20,308 nt of DNA from Candidatus Pacearchaeota archaeon. GTDB lineage: Archaea > Nanoarchaeota > Nanoarchaeia > Pacearchaeales > GW2011-AR1. This document shows positions 7,501 to 13,935 of the stretch, one piece after another (position 1 is the stretch's first letter; every line of letters begins with the position of its first letter). A program made the position numbers and the translations under genes. Below the pieces are notes generated by a model. The model was given only the letters and a program-made list of their open reading frames with translations. It made no database searches and had not been told where the DNA came from. The stretch lies in the NCBI GenBank assembly GCA_002690445.1, contig NZER01000143.1, forward strand, positions 1-20,308, in the 5' to 3' direction.

Positions 7501-7906
7501 GGACATCTTGATCGCTCATCGACCCTTCCGAAGCAATGCTCTGGATGGTGTCCTCTAAAATCTGGGCTGCTGGGCCCCATGGCTCATCACCAACCACAAC
7601 AAAGGGGCTATCGAAGAGTTTTTGCTCGTCTCCCCACTGATACTGAGTATCTACAGGATCGAACCATATATCTGGTTTATAGTTCTCGATAAATATCTGT
7701 TCAAGTGCGGCTTGAAAATCAGCTGCCAGAACGTCGCGCGCACCAGCATTATCTTGGCCGCCGCCAGTGGTGAATTGGGCGCTTGAGTTTCGAGCCAAAT
7801 TGAAATAATATTTATCTTTTTCGTATGAACTTAGGGCGTCATACTCCGCTTGGGCGGCATCATCCTCCCACAATGCGTCGGCTACAAGCTGGGGGTAATC
7901 GGCCAT
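4580..7906 (-). CDS. Giant virion protein, probable baseplate hub (gp27/late-control-D-like C-terminus)
   Basis: An 1108-aa structural protein. The N-terminal ~180 residues are acidic, followed by an Ala-rich linker (about residues 185-225). A long middle contains repeated strand-rich patches such as GIKDFTFSYEGSNPFSVKKS and VEIVSPENPEHIAFANLGD. Residues ~913-1028 (REVYDVTINCYAHVNAFPG, then FVDPRGFA, then GIGGYYMIYRSEHSF ... DTTISAKW) resemble the end of phage hub proteins, where a 'G-Y-Y-x-I/V ... H-x-F ... T-x-I-x-A-x-W' pattern closes the fold. The last ~80 residues are low complexity (Gly, Ser, Ala, Pro) and likely disordered. It follows a LysM protein and the gp48-like protein, the usual place for the hub of a contractile tail. 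It is far larger than T4 gp27, so it may include extra domains. Confidence 0.6.
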   Translation of the reverse strand: MADYPQLVADALWEDDAAQAEYDALSSYEKDKYYFNLARNSSAQFTTGGGQDNAGARDVLAADFQAALEQIFIENYKPDIWFDPVDTQYQWGDEQKLFDSPFVVVGDEPWGPAAQILEDTIQSIASEGSMSDQDVLDRMGGELSLGSYAETIYGQFLAKYNEIAAENVPDYESKVDPDDAQEVEGEYQTPHADAARQSANAAAAKDLATRTAAQAAISAQVKTVDFKEQCFLLAKIFKLIEIRRDQIDKHEIKTIPYIGDQPNSSIMTDGEPYGFINRLVSYPSTRNLFELPSAEIASLVPRIELYKVGKDENNEEVAVPIYFDGSATSDDVTTLLQSKGKRGFGVGIKDFTFSYEGSNPFSVKKSIKASLTLFANSFDEIMKDRGGYRYVDLALKTGGEKVKVAFQQQRATDVAFEQAYNDVGGSDTLEEWLGKLTSISSKADQQIENLAYLNYRIKAIVGWQYPAGDTGISSANVRAAINDSVVTLNLTPTVHEFDFDEQGRVVFKMQYYAYIEETYDEKLFSIFSDPDVFRNVLERKLKYVSLDEDCGSAEMGQFKKENTDQIDADKRASLQFIFKALSASNKIRYLSIPHSELKELKKKGPYYEMKDTSKLAVETLKGNQKDETSAAIEADINKNAAGAAGEDKPVIEFVNTSITNANSAQIVFFYLSDLIDVIMAGIDKKLDGAIQLVEEIKARDKKKIIKPYIAATERDALVTAHENWQKYRVVLGPVEIVSPENPEHIAFANLGDIPISLRYFMEWLTEKTLKKDEVNLPIATFLNSLINNLVNTFLNDDTCFKGEVKQSVRLFQSAITAYKRKPDDPSDSLSYFLNAVRLASKDIYISRLPIDHGDLDPWCPLVRTSGPVGMPISDPGVENEIHYMLFYAGRVQPVEHQNGDYTQDQANGIQHYILGRDSGIIKNIQLKRTEVPYLKEVRFQQNEFDGLSQLREVYDVTINCYAHVNAFPGLYIFVDPRGFAPNMAINLKQKGFQVNDLSDYGIGGYYMIYRSEHSFGPGRADTTISAKWVSEMSNDENTSTAGAQPNEQSQAKCTIKVPAQTSDKGSSGTGTSGGGVATARADAKKAAASVPEGGGPATAPEPDQNPNP

Positions 7907-7912
7907 CTTCTC

Positions 7913-8248
7913 TTAAACTTCCAGCACTTTGAGCGCGTCTGAGATATTAACCGGAATCTCGATCACATCCCCGGGAAATATGTCAGCTTCTGTGGGCATA
8001 CTATTATACCATGCTATAACCCACCAATATCTCACGTCTCCGTAATATTTGGCGGCCAAGTTGTAGTACCTATCTCCATACTTCCAAATGTGAGTAGTAG
8101 TGAGAAGAGTGGCGCGCTGCATGACAGTGGGGTTATGAAGTATGGGAGTAGCGTATTGAACTACTCTTTTGAGATCTCGTTTTCGTCGCAAATATTCATA
8201 ATATTCGAGTGAATTCGAGAGGATATCTGTTCTGTTATATCGTGACAT
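7913..8248 (-). CDS. LysM-domain tail/baseplate protein (gpX/gp53-like)
   Basis: A 111-aa protein. Residues ~50-99 form a LysM-type domain: TTHIWKYGDRYYNLAAKYYG, then YWWVIAWYN, then DIFPGDVIEIP. This corresponds to the family 'Y.V..GD....IA...YG...YW..I...N......I.PG..L.IP'. The N-terminal ~45 residues are basic and Tyr-rich, without a signal sequence. Small LysM proteins of this kind (P2 gpX; T4 gp53 contains a related fold) sit at the baseplate and are encoded next to the hub, as here. The ATG at 8248 is preceded by AAGGAG with a 12-nt spacing, longer than usual; no closer start is available. The stop lies 6 nt before the hub-like gene, which itself has only a weak Shine-Dalgarno, so coupling is likely. 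Confidence 0.78.
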   Translation of the reverse strand: MSRYNRTDILSNSLEYYEYLRRKRDLKRVVQYATPILHNPTVMQRATLLTTTHIWKYGDRYYNLAAKYYGDVRYWWVIAWYNSMPTEADIFPGDVIEIPVNISDALKVLEV

Positions 8249-8280
8249 GTTTAAATATGACTCCTTGTGATGAGATTTTA

Positions 8281-9336
8281 TTAACTAAGAATATCGACCA
8301 CCTCGTCCCAGCCCCCTTCCGTCCCGGCGTACGCCATGAGCCGCTCAGTCTCGTACTCGCTCGATTTGCCTTTCCCTAATTTTTTCAGATCTCGCTTGAG
8401 GCGCCCCTCGCCTCCCATTCCCATATATCTTGCTTTCGCATTGTCAATTACAGCTTGAGCTAACTGTCTATTCTCTTCTGTTTTTTGAATTTCCGCTATT
8501 CTTTCATTGAAATATTTGCCTTCGTCGTCAGGGGTTTCCGCGTCTGATTTTAAGTATACTCCATAAGGAAACGCTGTGGAGGTGGGAACCATGTCGCCCT
8601 TGTTATTGAACTCCCACCCTATAGTCTTCTGATGAATAACTGCAAATGTGATGGTAATATCTATGCTTTTGGGCAAAACGGTATTTGGGGCTTTCTCTAA
8701 ACTTCCCTTTTCAGCAAGGTTGTGATTAACTTGAAGTGATTGGATTGCTCCGAGCGCACCATACGTTGCCGCGGCATCAGATGTGTATCCGTCATACAGA
8801 TCTTGTTCCGACGAGGCGGCTGTGGCGCCCTCCGGATATCCCGGGAAGTGGTCGAAGCTTGCTAATAAATTCATCACCTTTAATTTAATTAATGGGGACT
8901 GTGCCATCGTATTTGCTGCTACCGCCTCTAACGTGTTTTTTAATGTCCCTGCTACGCCGTGATAAGCGGGATATAAAAATTGAATCAGTTTTTGAACTCT
9001 CCCCAGGTTTTCATATGCTTCCCCTTCGGATGCCGCGGGAACTTGAAAGTTTAAACTAATTTGACGCTGATTTCCTTTAAATAAGTAAATGGGATCGGTG
9101 CGGCCAAAGACAGGCTCCACGGCCCAGTCACAGTTATAGCTTTCATTAAAAGACGTGATAAAGGCTTTAAAAAATACTTCTTGTCCTGATGGGACATGTT
9201 GAAAAGATATTACTTGTCGGCCATGATTGGCCAACGCATCGCTTCCATCAACCATTTGGACAACCTTGTTGTCTACAACAGTCGAGTTATATTTGCTTTG
9301 CCAAAAAAAGTCAGTGTCATTTTTAGGATCTGCCAT
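8281..9336 (-). CDS. Baseplate tail-tube junction protein, T4 gp48/gp54-like
   Basis: A 351-aa structural protein that would connect the tail tube to the baseplate and start tube polymerisation. Residues ~45-125 (SFQHVPSGQEVFFKAFITSF, then PVFGRTDPIYLFKGNQRQIS, then EAYENLGRVQKLIQFLYPAY) and the later QSLQVNHNL ... PKSIDITITFAVIH match the pattern I know for gp48/gp54-type proteins, which share a tail-tube-like fold. The C-terminal ~90 residues are charged and helical (NERIAEIQKTEENRQLAQAV), possibly a coiled coil. The ATG at 9336 has AAAGGAG at good spacing. It sits directly after the tape measure gene, as genes 48 and 54 follow gene 29 in T4. I cannot separate gp48 from gp54. Confidence 0.7.
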   Translation of the reverse strand: MADPKNDTDFFWQSKYNSTVVDNKVVQMVDGSDALANHGRQVISFQHVPSGQEVFFKAFITSFNESYNCDWAVEPVFGRTDPIYLFKGNQRQISLNFQVPAASEGEAYENLGRVQKLIQFLYPAYHGVAGTLKNTLEAVAANTMAQSPLIKLKVMNLLASFDHFPGYPEGATAASSEQDLYDGYTSDAAATYGALGAIQSLQVNHNLAEKGSLEKAPNTVLPKSIDITITFAVIHQKTIGWEFNNKGDMVPTSTAFPYGVYLKSDAETPDDEGKYFNERIAEIQKTEENRQLAQAVIDNAKARYMGMGGEGRLKRDLKKLGKGKSSEYETERLMAYAGTEGGWDEVVDILS

Positions 9337-9359
9337 TTTATTTCTCCTTTAGTGGGCTC

Positions 9360-12092
9360 CTAACCCCGAGCAGCCGTGAAGGCTTGCCCTCCTATAATAT
9401 CTATTACTTCGGTAGCAAGTGTTTTTCTATCAAGCTGCAAATTCACAGTTATTTGATAAGGTCTCTCCCCTCCGGCGCCCGCTGCCGCGGGTGCGGCTGG
9501 TGCTGGGGTGGTGGCTGCCTCAAGACCCACGGTTGTGGCTGCCTTGAGAACTTCTTTCGTAGCACCCACATCTATCCCTACCACCTGTTGGCCGGCCTTT
9601 GCCCATTCGGGAATGGCGGCCCGGGCGATCTTCAACGCGTTGATGGCCAATTCTGCTAGTTCTGGTCCAAGATTTCCAAAAGCGTTCATAATTCCCTGTC
9701 TCATGGGATCTCCAATCTGCTTCTCCATTTCGGACGAAGGAGAGTGAATTCCAAGGAATGACTTAATTCCGGTCACTCCTTCACTAAAACTGGTTTTCCA
9801 AGAATTTATCCCTTCGGTAATTTTGTTACCCATAGCCTCAAAGCTGAAGGCCGCTCCAATGCCGATCATTATTTCACTAATCTTACCTGGGATTGAGGTT
9901 TTTAGTGAGTCCCAGGTGTTTGAGAAACTCTCGTGCCATGCGTTAAACTTCTCTTTGATTATATCAAACATGTCGCCCAGTATCTTGAGGGGGGTTAATA
10001 ACGCATCGATGGCAGGGCGCGCCAAATTTAACAATTTGGGAATTAAAGCGAAGCCTTCCAGGAAAGAGGGGCTAGACTTTTTGTTCATGGCTTCGGAGGT
10101 ACCCCATATCGCATCCTTGATTCGTCCCAATCCATCCCCCATCCTTTTCAGGGGGTCCACAATACCATCTAGTATCCCCTCCCAAAACGTCAAGAGAATT
10201 GTTAAGAAGTCTCCACCTTCTATTATCGCCGAGATGGCTTCCCAGGTAACCCAGAGGGCCCCTGTAACGGGGTTTAACTTAGACCCCAACTCGGCCATGG
10301 CAAAGCCGAACTGCACATACCCCGCTATAATGTCGTATACCATCATCAAAGTATCTGCTGCTCCTGCCACTTTGTCCATGGCGCCGGCTACTTTTTCAAG
10401 AGAGTCCACCATGTCCTTCATCATTTTGGGGAAATCCTGTTCCTCGACCAAAGGTAACAAAAGCCCGTTTACTAATCTTTCGAGGCTATCTCGAATCTTG
10501 GCCACGCTATCTTCATTATTGATAAACTCATCCATCACGTCTTTGATAACTTTCCCGAACTCCGAAAATGTGGGTGCCAAACTAGCCAGCGTATTTTTGA
10601 GAATATCCATCGTAGATTGCCAGCGCTGGGCGTCTTTGCGCGCGGCTGCATATTCCTTGGAAGTCTTGCCAATGTTGCCGGCCAAGCCTTCCATATCACC
10701 AGACATCATTTGAGCTAGCTCACTTTCATCTTTAAAACCGAGCATTTCGGTAAACATCTTCTTCTGGTGATATCCCATCTCATCAAAGGAAAGCCCAGTA
10801 TCAGTAATCGATTTTCTAATCATCTCGAAACGCTTCGCAGGATCAGTCTCCATCATCATATCCATCGCATTCACAAAGTTTCCACCAAGAGCAGCATTAA
10901 GCTTTCCGGTCATTGCGGCGGCATCTTCAAAAGTATCAAACTTGCCTGTGAGTTGAAGGATGCTGTTCAAGTCCATGCCTGTGATCTTGCTGATCATTGA
11001 GAGATCTTTGAAAGCTTTCACCCCGTCTTTGCCAAACTGGGCCATGCTGCCGGCAGCAGTAGCAAATTGGCTAGCTAGGATGCCCACATCGACGCCTATA
11101 TCCATAGCATGCGCGCGCATTTCAAGCATTACGTTGTCGGCATCACTTAGGGAAACCCCGAGGCCTTTCACCGCACCTTGTATACCTTTCGCATAGTCCT
11201 GGGCGCTAACTCCTAATTCAGCAAGGACTGCGCCTGTTTTAGCCATTTGCTTCTGTTGGGCCGACGAAGCTTCTGTAAAGATAGTGGTTTCTCGATATAA
11301 GCTCGTGTACTGTTGCCGCATTTCGTCCATGTCCACACCGGTAGCTTCAAGTTCTTTTTGGGCGTTGGCCATCTGTTCACCCATTGCATAAGTGGCGCCG
11401 GTCATCCGCTGAAAGCCAACTGCTGCATCTCGGGTGGCTGTGGCTAATTCAAAGATCCATTTTACGAGCTTAACCACCAGCATTATAACAAATACAATAA
11501 TCCCGATTCCTAATGCCCCCATTAATGCCTGGGCCGAGATTGCGCCCGCATCCAAGGCTTTCTTGAGCAATTTGGCACCTTTAACAAACTTCTGCATGCC
11601 CCCTATGCCACTCATAATCATTTTGCCCATTTTTCCTTGACCTATCATCTGCTGGCCCATAGTTTTAAGCATATCGGTGCCAAGTTTGTTCACTTGTTTC
11701 TTAAGCCTGATGCGCTGGCGTTCTTTATCTACAATTAAGTCCTGTTGTTCCAAAAAGGCGGCCTGGTCGGCAGTTATGCTCTTTCCCAAGTCTAGATGCG
11801 TCTCATACAAGCGCACGCGTTCTCTATCTATATCGCGTTCTGTATCTGCAATTTCTTTGGCCATTTGGCGTCTAACATATTCACTCTCAGCGGTAGCAAG
11901 TGCGCTTTCGTGTAGGGCCTGTTCTTCTTTGAGGGCGTCAATGCGAGCTTGGATTAGCTCTAAACCGGCCTCAGATGCGCGTGGGCCTGTAGTACCACCA
12001 GGGGCGCCACCGGGGGCGCCTTCTCCCATTGCGCCGGCAGCTTCTTTAAAGCCTTCTCTAATAGCTCTTTTGATCTCGTCAAATTCGGCCAT
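9360..12092 (-). CDS. Tail tape measure protein (gp29-like role)
   Basis: A 910-aa protein that would fill the tail tube and set tail length. A Gly/Ala/Pro-rich segment (~18-40) is followed by a charged coiled coil (~43-135), a strongly hydrophobic stretch (~189-216, GIGIIVFVIMLVVKLVKWIF) that could cross a membrane during DNA entry, long Ala/Met/Gly-rich helical regions, and several hydrophobic patches in the second half. Near the C-terminus is FLGIHSPS, a motif common at the end of tape measure proteins, then an Ala/Pro linker and a final strand-rich segment. At about 1.5 angstrom per residue (a known rule of thumb) 910 residues would allow a tail of about 135 nm. The ATG at 12092 follows AGAGGA. 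It lies after a terminator hairpin, and I see no convincing promoter in between. Confidence 0.9.
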   Translation of the reverse strand: MAEFDEIKRAIREGFKEAAGAMGEGAPGGAPGGTTGPRASEAGLELIQARIDALKEEQALHESALATAESEYVRRQMAKEIADTERDIDRERVRLYETHLDLGKSITADQAAFLEQQDLIVDKERQRIRLKKQVNKLGTDMLKTMGQQMIGQGKMGKMIMSGIGGMQKFVKGAKLLKKALDAGAISAQALMGALGIGIIVFVIMLVVKLVKWIFELATATRDAAVGFQRMTGATYAMGEQMANAQKELEATGVDMDEMRQQYTSLYRETTIFTEASSAQQKQMAKTGAVLAELGVSAQDYAKGIQGAVKGLGVSLSDADNVMLEMRAHAMDIGVDVGILASQFATAAGSMAQFGKDGVKAFKDLSMISKITGMDLNSILQLTGKFDTFEDAAAMTGKLNAALGGNFVNAMDMMMETDPAKRFEMIRKSITDTGLSFDEMGYHQKKMFTEMLGFKDESELAQMMSGDMEGLAGNIGKTSKEYAAARKDAQRWQSTMDILKNTLASLAPTFSEFGKVIKDVMDEFINNEDSVAKIRDSLERLVNGLLLPLVEEQDFPKMMKDMVDSLEKVAGAMDKVAGAADTLMMVYDIIAGYVQFGFAMAELGSKLNPVTGALWVTWEAISAIIEGGDFLTILLTFWEGILDGIVDPLKRMGDGLGRIKDAIWGTSEAMNKKSSPSFLEGFALIPKLLNLARPAIDALLTPLKILGDMFDIIKEKFNAWHESFSNTWDSLKTSIPGKISEIMIGIGAAFSFEAMGNKITEGINSWKTSFSEGVTGIKSFLGIHSPSSEMEKQIGDPMRQGIMNAFGNLGPELAELAINALKIARAAIPEWAKAGQQVVGIDVGATKEVLKAATTVGLEAATTPAPAAPAAAGAGGERPYQITVNLQLDRKTLATEVIDIIGGQAFTAARG

Positions 12093-12140
12093 AAAAAATC
12101 CTCTTTAATTCCCTAAGATAATTAGTTGCTACATAAAAAA

Positions 12141-12162
12141 GGCAGAACTATTCAGTTCTGCC
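12141..12162 (-). terminator. Intrinsic terminator between tail chaperone ORF and tape measure gene
   Basis: On the minus strand a perfect 9-bp stem GGCAGAACT / AGTTCTGCC with a 4-nt loop is followed directly by TTTTTT (12140-12135). The TAG stop of the small upstream ORF lies in the hairpin, with its last two bases in the 3' arm. This is the best-formed short terminator in the window and lies 43 nt before the tape measure start. Confidence 0.88.
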
Positions 12163-12396
12163 AAATTGGCTACGCATCTGTGGGGGAGAATTGGGCTGAT
12201 TGTGGGAAGAAAGGACCTGTGTGTTGGAGCTACTGCCACTCGATCCCTTCTCCATGGCATCCTTTTCATCTTGTAGCTGCTGTACAAGCCTCTCTACAAA
12301 CCACATCCGCAACCCGACGGGAAGATTGTATGCTTCTGAGAAGGACCAGCCGCCGGCATATTTCAAAAAGAAGAAGTGCTCATACACTCCTTCCAT
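12148..12396 (-). CDS. Small tail-assembly chaperone-like ORF in the +1 frame after gp26-like
   Basis: An 82-aa ORF if read from its own ATG (12396). The N-terminal half (FFFLKYAGGWSFSEAYNLPV, then LRMWFVERLVQQLQDEKDAM) looks like a compact folded helical domain; the C-terminal half is Ser/Asn/Gln/Pro-rich and disordered. It lies between a gp26-like gene and the tape measure gene, the classic slot for tail-assembly chaperones (lambda G/T arrangement). I see no good Shine-Dalgarno before the ATG. Its frame is already open upstream from a TAG near 12430 and overlaps the end of the gp26-like gene across a T7 run, so it may be made as a frameshift extension of that gene rather than, or as well as, from its own start. 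It ends in the terminator hairpin. Confidence 0.65.
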   Translation of the reverse strand: MEGVYEHFFFLKYAGGWSFSEAYNLPVGLRMWFVERLVQQLQDEKDAMEKGSSGSSSNTQVLSSHNQPNSPPQMRSQFGRTE

Positions 12397-12400
12397 GTAC

Positions 12401-13261
12401 TCATCGGTCAGGCCAAAAAAATTCCGCCCCTAGCGGAACCTCCATATCAGCACCGTAATCACACTCTTCGCACTCAAAGTGTTGTGTGAGATCCACATTG
12501 GGTGCCGCGGCCTTATATGCTAGCCGGAGGTGTCGCGAATCCTTGGAGGGAATGTTGGCTATTACATAGCTTAAAGCTTCGTCTTCCGTGTTGTCATTAA
12601 CGGCCACTATGATGCTTTTAAGTTGCTGTGTTATCAGGGATTCTGTCTTCTTGGTTTTCTTCTCGCGTTCGATGGCCTTAGCCACGCGCGTTTCATCATA
12701 ACCATCGAGAAGTCTAAATGTAACATCTAGTTTGGTCTGGGGTAATTTAACGTTGAATGTCCCATCGTCGTTATATTTAACGGACATCGTCTCCAGTTCA
12801 TCTCCCTGATAAATTAAGGCTTCATTTAAATCAAATTGATAATCTTGTGTTTCTCCGCAAGCGGGACACATTGTTTTTGTGGTATATTCGGGCCCATAGC
12901 CGGCCACTCTGGTGGCAATAATAATGGCATTTCTATCACCTACCAATAAAGAATCGGGGTCGATGCTCTTATCGATAATCAAATTACGAATAACGCGGTC
13001 TAAAGCGACACCCTTTTTGAGAAGAGTTCGTGATGTAAGAATATCCTCCTCTCTCGCAGTCATTTGTTTAATTTCAATGCTTCCTTCATTATGCAAAGAA
13101 TGACCTTCCGGATAATATTTGCCCCCCGAAGGAAGCTCTACAAATTCGGTAGGGACTACAAAGGAAAAGGTCGTGCCCCCTGTGTCGTTGTTCGCCATTT
13201 GTTGGACGGGGGCGGTTGTGTTGGGCTGCTTAGCACCTACACGATCTTTATTTCGTGACAA
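12401..13261 (-). CDS. 26: T4 gp26-like protein (baseplate hub assembly / tail chaperone)
   Basis: A 286-aa protein. Residues ~33-60 (FVVPTEFVELPSGGKYYPEG), the TAREEDIL segment, two Cys pairs (CPACG near residue 133 and CEECD near residue 265), and the C-terminal PLGAEFFWPD match the T4 gp26-like family. The Cys pairs could bind zinc. In T4 gp26 takes part in making the baseplate hub; in related phages members sit just before the tape measure gene and have been taken for tail chaperones. The start is TTG at 13261, preceded by GAGGTG at proper spacing; the next internal Met is residue 22. The gene ends with TTT TTT TGG codons, where a +1 slip would lead into the following ORF. Confidence 0.75.
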   Translation of the reverse strand: MSRNKDRVGAKQPNTTAPVQQMANNDTGGTTFSFVVPTEFVELPSGGKYYPEGHSLHNEGSIEIKQMTAREEDILTSRTLLKKGVALDRVIRNLIIDKSIDPDSLLVGDRNAIIIATRVAGYGPEYTTKTMCPACGETQDYQFDLNEALIYQGDELETMSVKYNDDGTFNVKLPQTKLDVTFRLLDGYDETRVAKAIEREKKTKKTESLITQQLKSIIVAVNDNTEDEALSYVIANIPSKDSRHLRLAYKAAAPNVDLTQHFECEECDYGADMEVPLGAEFFWPDR

Positions 13262-13286
13262 TATACACCTCTTATTTTAATATTGG

Positions 13287-13886
13287 TTAGCTAGATCTAA
13301 CGCCGAAGAATTCATTTCCACCCGTGGGGCCGGCGGACTTGCTTTGGGGTGTGAAGACGCGCGCCCAATCATACCGAAGCTTTACCGTCAATTCGGTAAG
13401 ATCGTCCGCGCCATATTCAAGTGATCCGTAATTCACTTCTGTAATGAAGCCATTCCAGAGCGTCCACTGCTCAAGGGGATTACCATCGGCATCAATTTGA
13501 GTAATGATAACAGTACCGAGGGCGCCGGCGGACTTGGCCTTTGACATCGTAGTCATGCTTTCGTTGGTTGCGTCAGTGGGAGGCTTATAGCCAGAAGCCG
13601 TAACAATATCGGAAAGGGTGGCTGCGGTGTCCGGATCTACTGGATCGACGAGTGTAACGCCCACGTCGCCCCACGTAACTGATCCGGGATACCAAAAGGT
13701 ATGGTTCAAGTATTTGTGTTCTTGAGATTCAATTGTAAAACTGGGCTTGTCGCAGGTTTTTGCATACCACAGGACTGCCCCGCCCTGTGCAGCTGTTACC
13801 CCGGTAAAGGATACCGTAAACCTAAATTTCCGCTTGGGATCCTTTAGGGTGGTGTCTTCTCCGAAATTTGTTGACCAAAATGCCAT
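13287..13886 (-). CDS. 19: Tail tube protein, T4 gp19-like
   Basis: A 199-aa protein expected to form the stacked hexamer rings of the inner tail tube. It begins MAFWSTNFGEDTTLKDPKRKFRF and continues with strand-rich segments (RFTVSFTG, HTFWYPGSVTWGDVGVTLVD) typical of tube proteins: a beta-sandwich with a central 'Y/F-P-G ... W ... V-T-L-V-D-P' region. The later LEQWTLWNGFITEVNYGSLEY ... ELTVKLRYDWA matches the final strands ('W.L.g.wi....g.l.Y..de...i...l.yd.a'). The size is typical (T4 gp19 has 163 residues). It lies immediately after the sheath gene, as in T4. The ATG at 13886 has AAGGGAG upstream. The 49-nt gap after the sheath has no terminator, so both should share a transcript. Confidence 0.88.
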   Translation of the reverse strand: MAFWSTNFGEDTTLKDPKRKFRFTVSFTGVTAAQGGAVLWYAKTCDKPSFTIESQEHKYLNHTFWYPGSVTWGDVGVTLVDPVDPDTAATLSDIVTASGYKPPTDATNESMTTMSKAKSAGALGTVIITQIDADGNPLEQWTLWNGFITEVNYGSLEYGADDLTELTVKLRYDWARVFTPQSKSAGPTGGNEFFGVRSS

Positions 13887-13935
13887 TGTTTAGTTTCTCC
13901 CTTGGTTCTAATTTAATTAGTTCATTTTTAATTTA

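Noticed and set aside
9823..10713. A 296-codon open frame on the plus strand
   Set aside because: It runs antisense inside the tape measure gene, has no matching neighbours or recognisable protein, and its Ser/Ile/Pro-rich product is what antisense of Ala/Met/Glu-rich helical sequence produces.
13909..13921. CTAATT-A-AATTAG palindrome between sheath and tube genes
   Set aside because: The single-base centre cannot form an RNA hairpin and no T tract follows; it is AT-rich and probably not a terminator.
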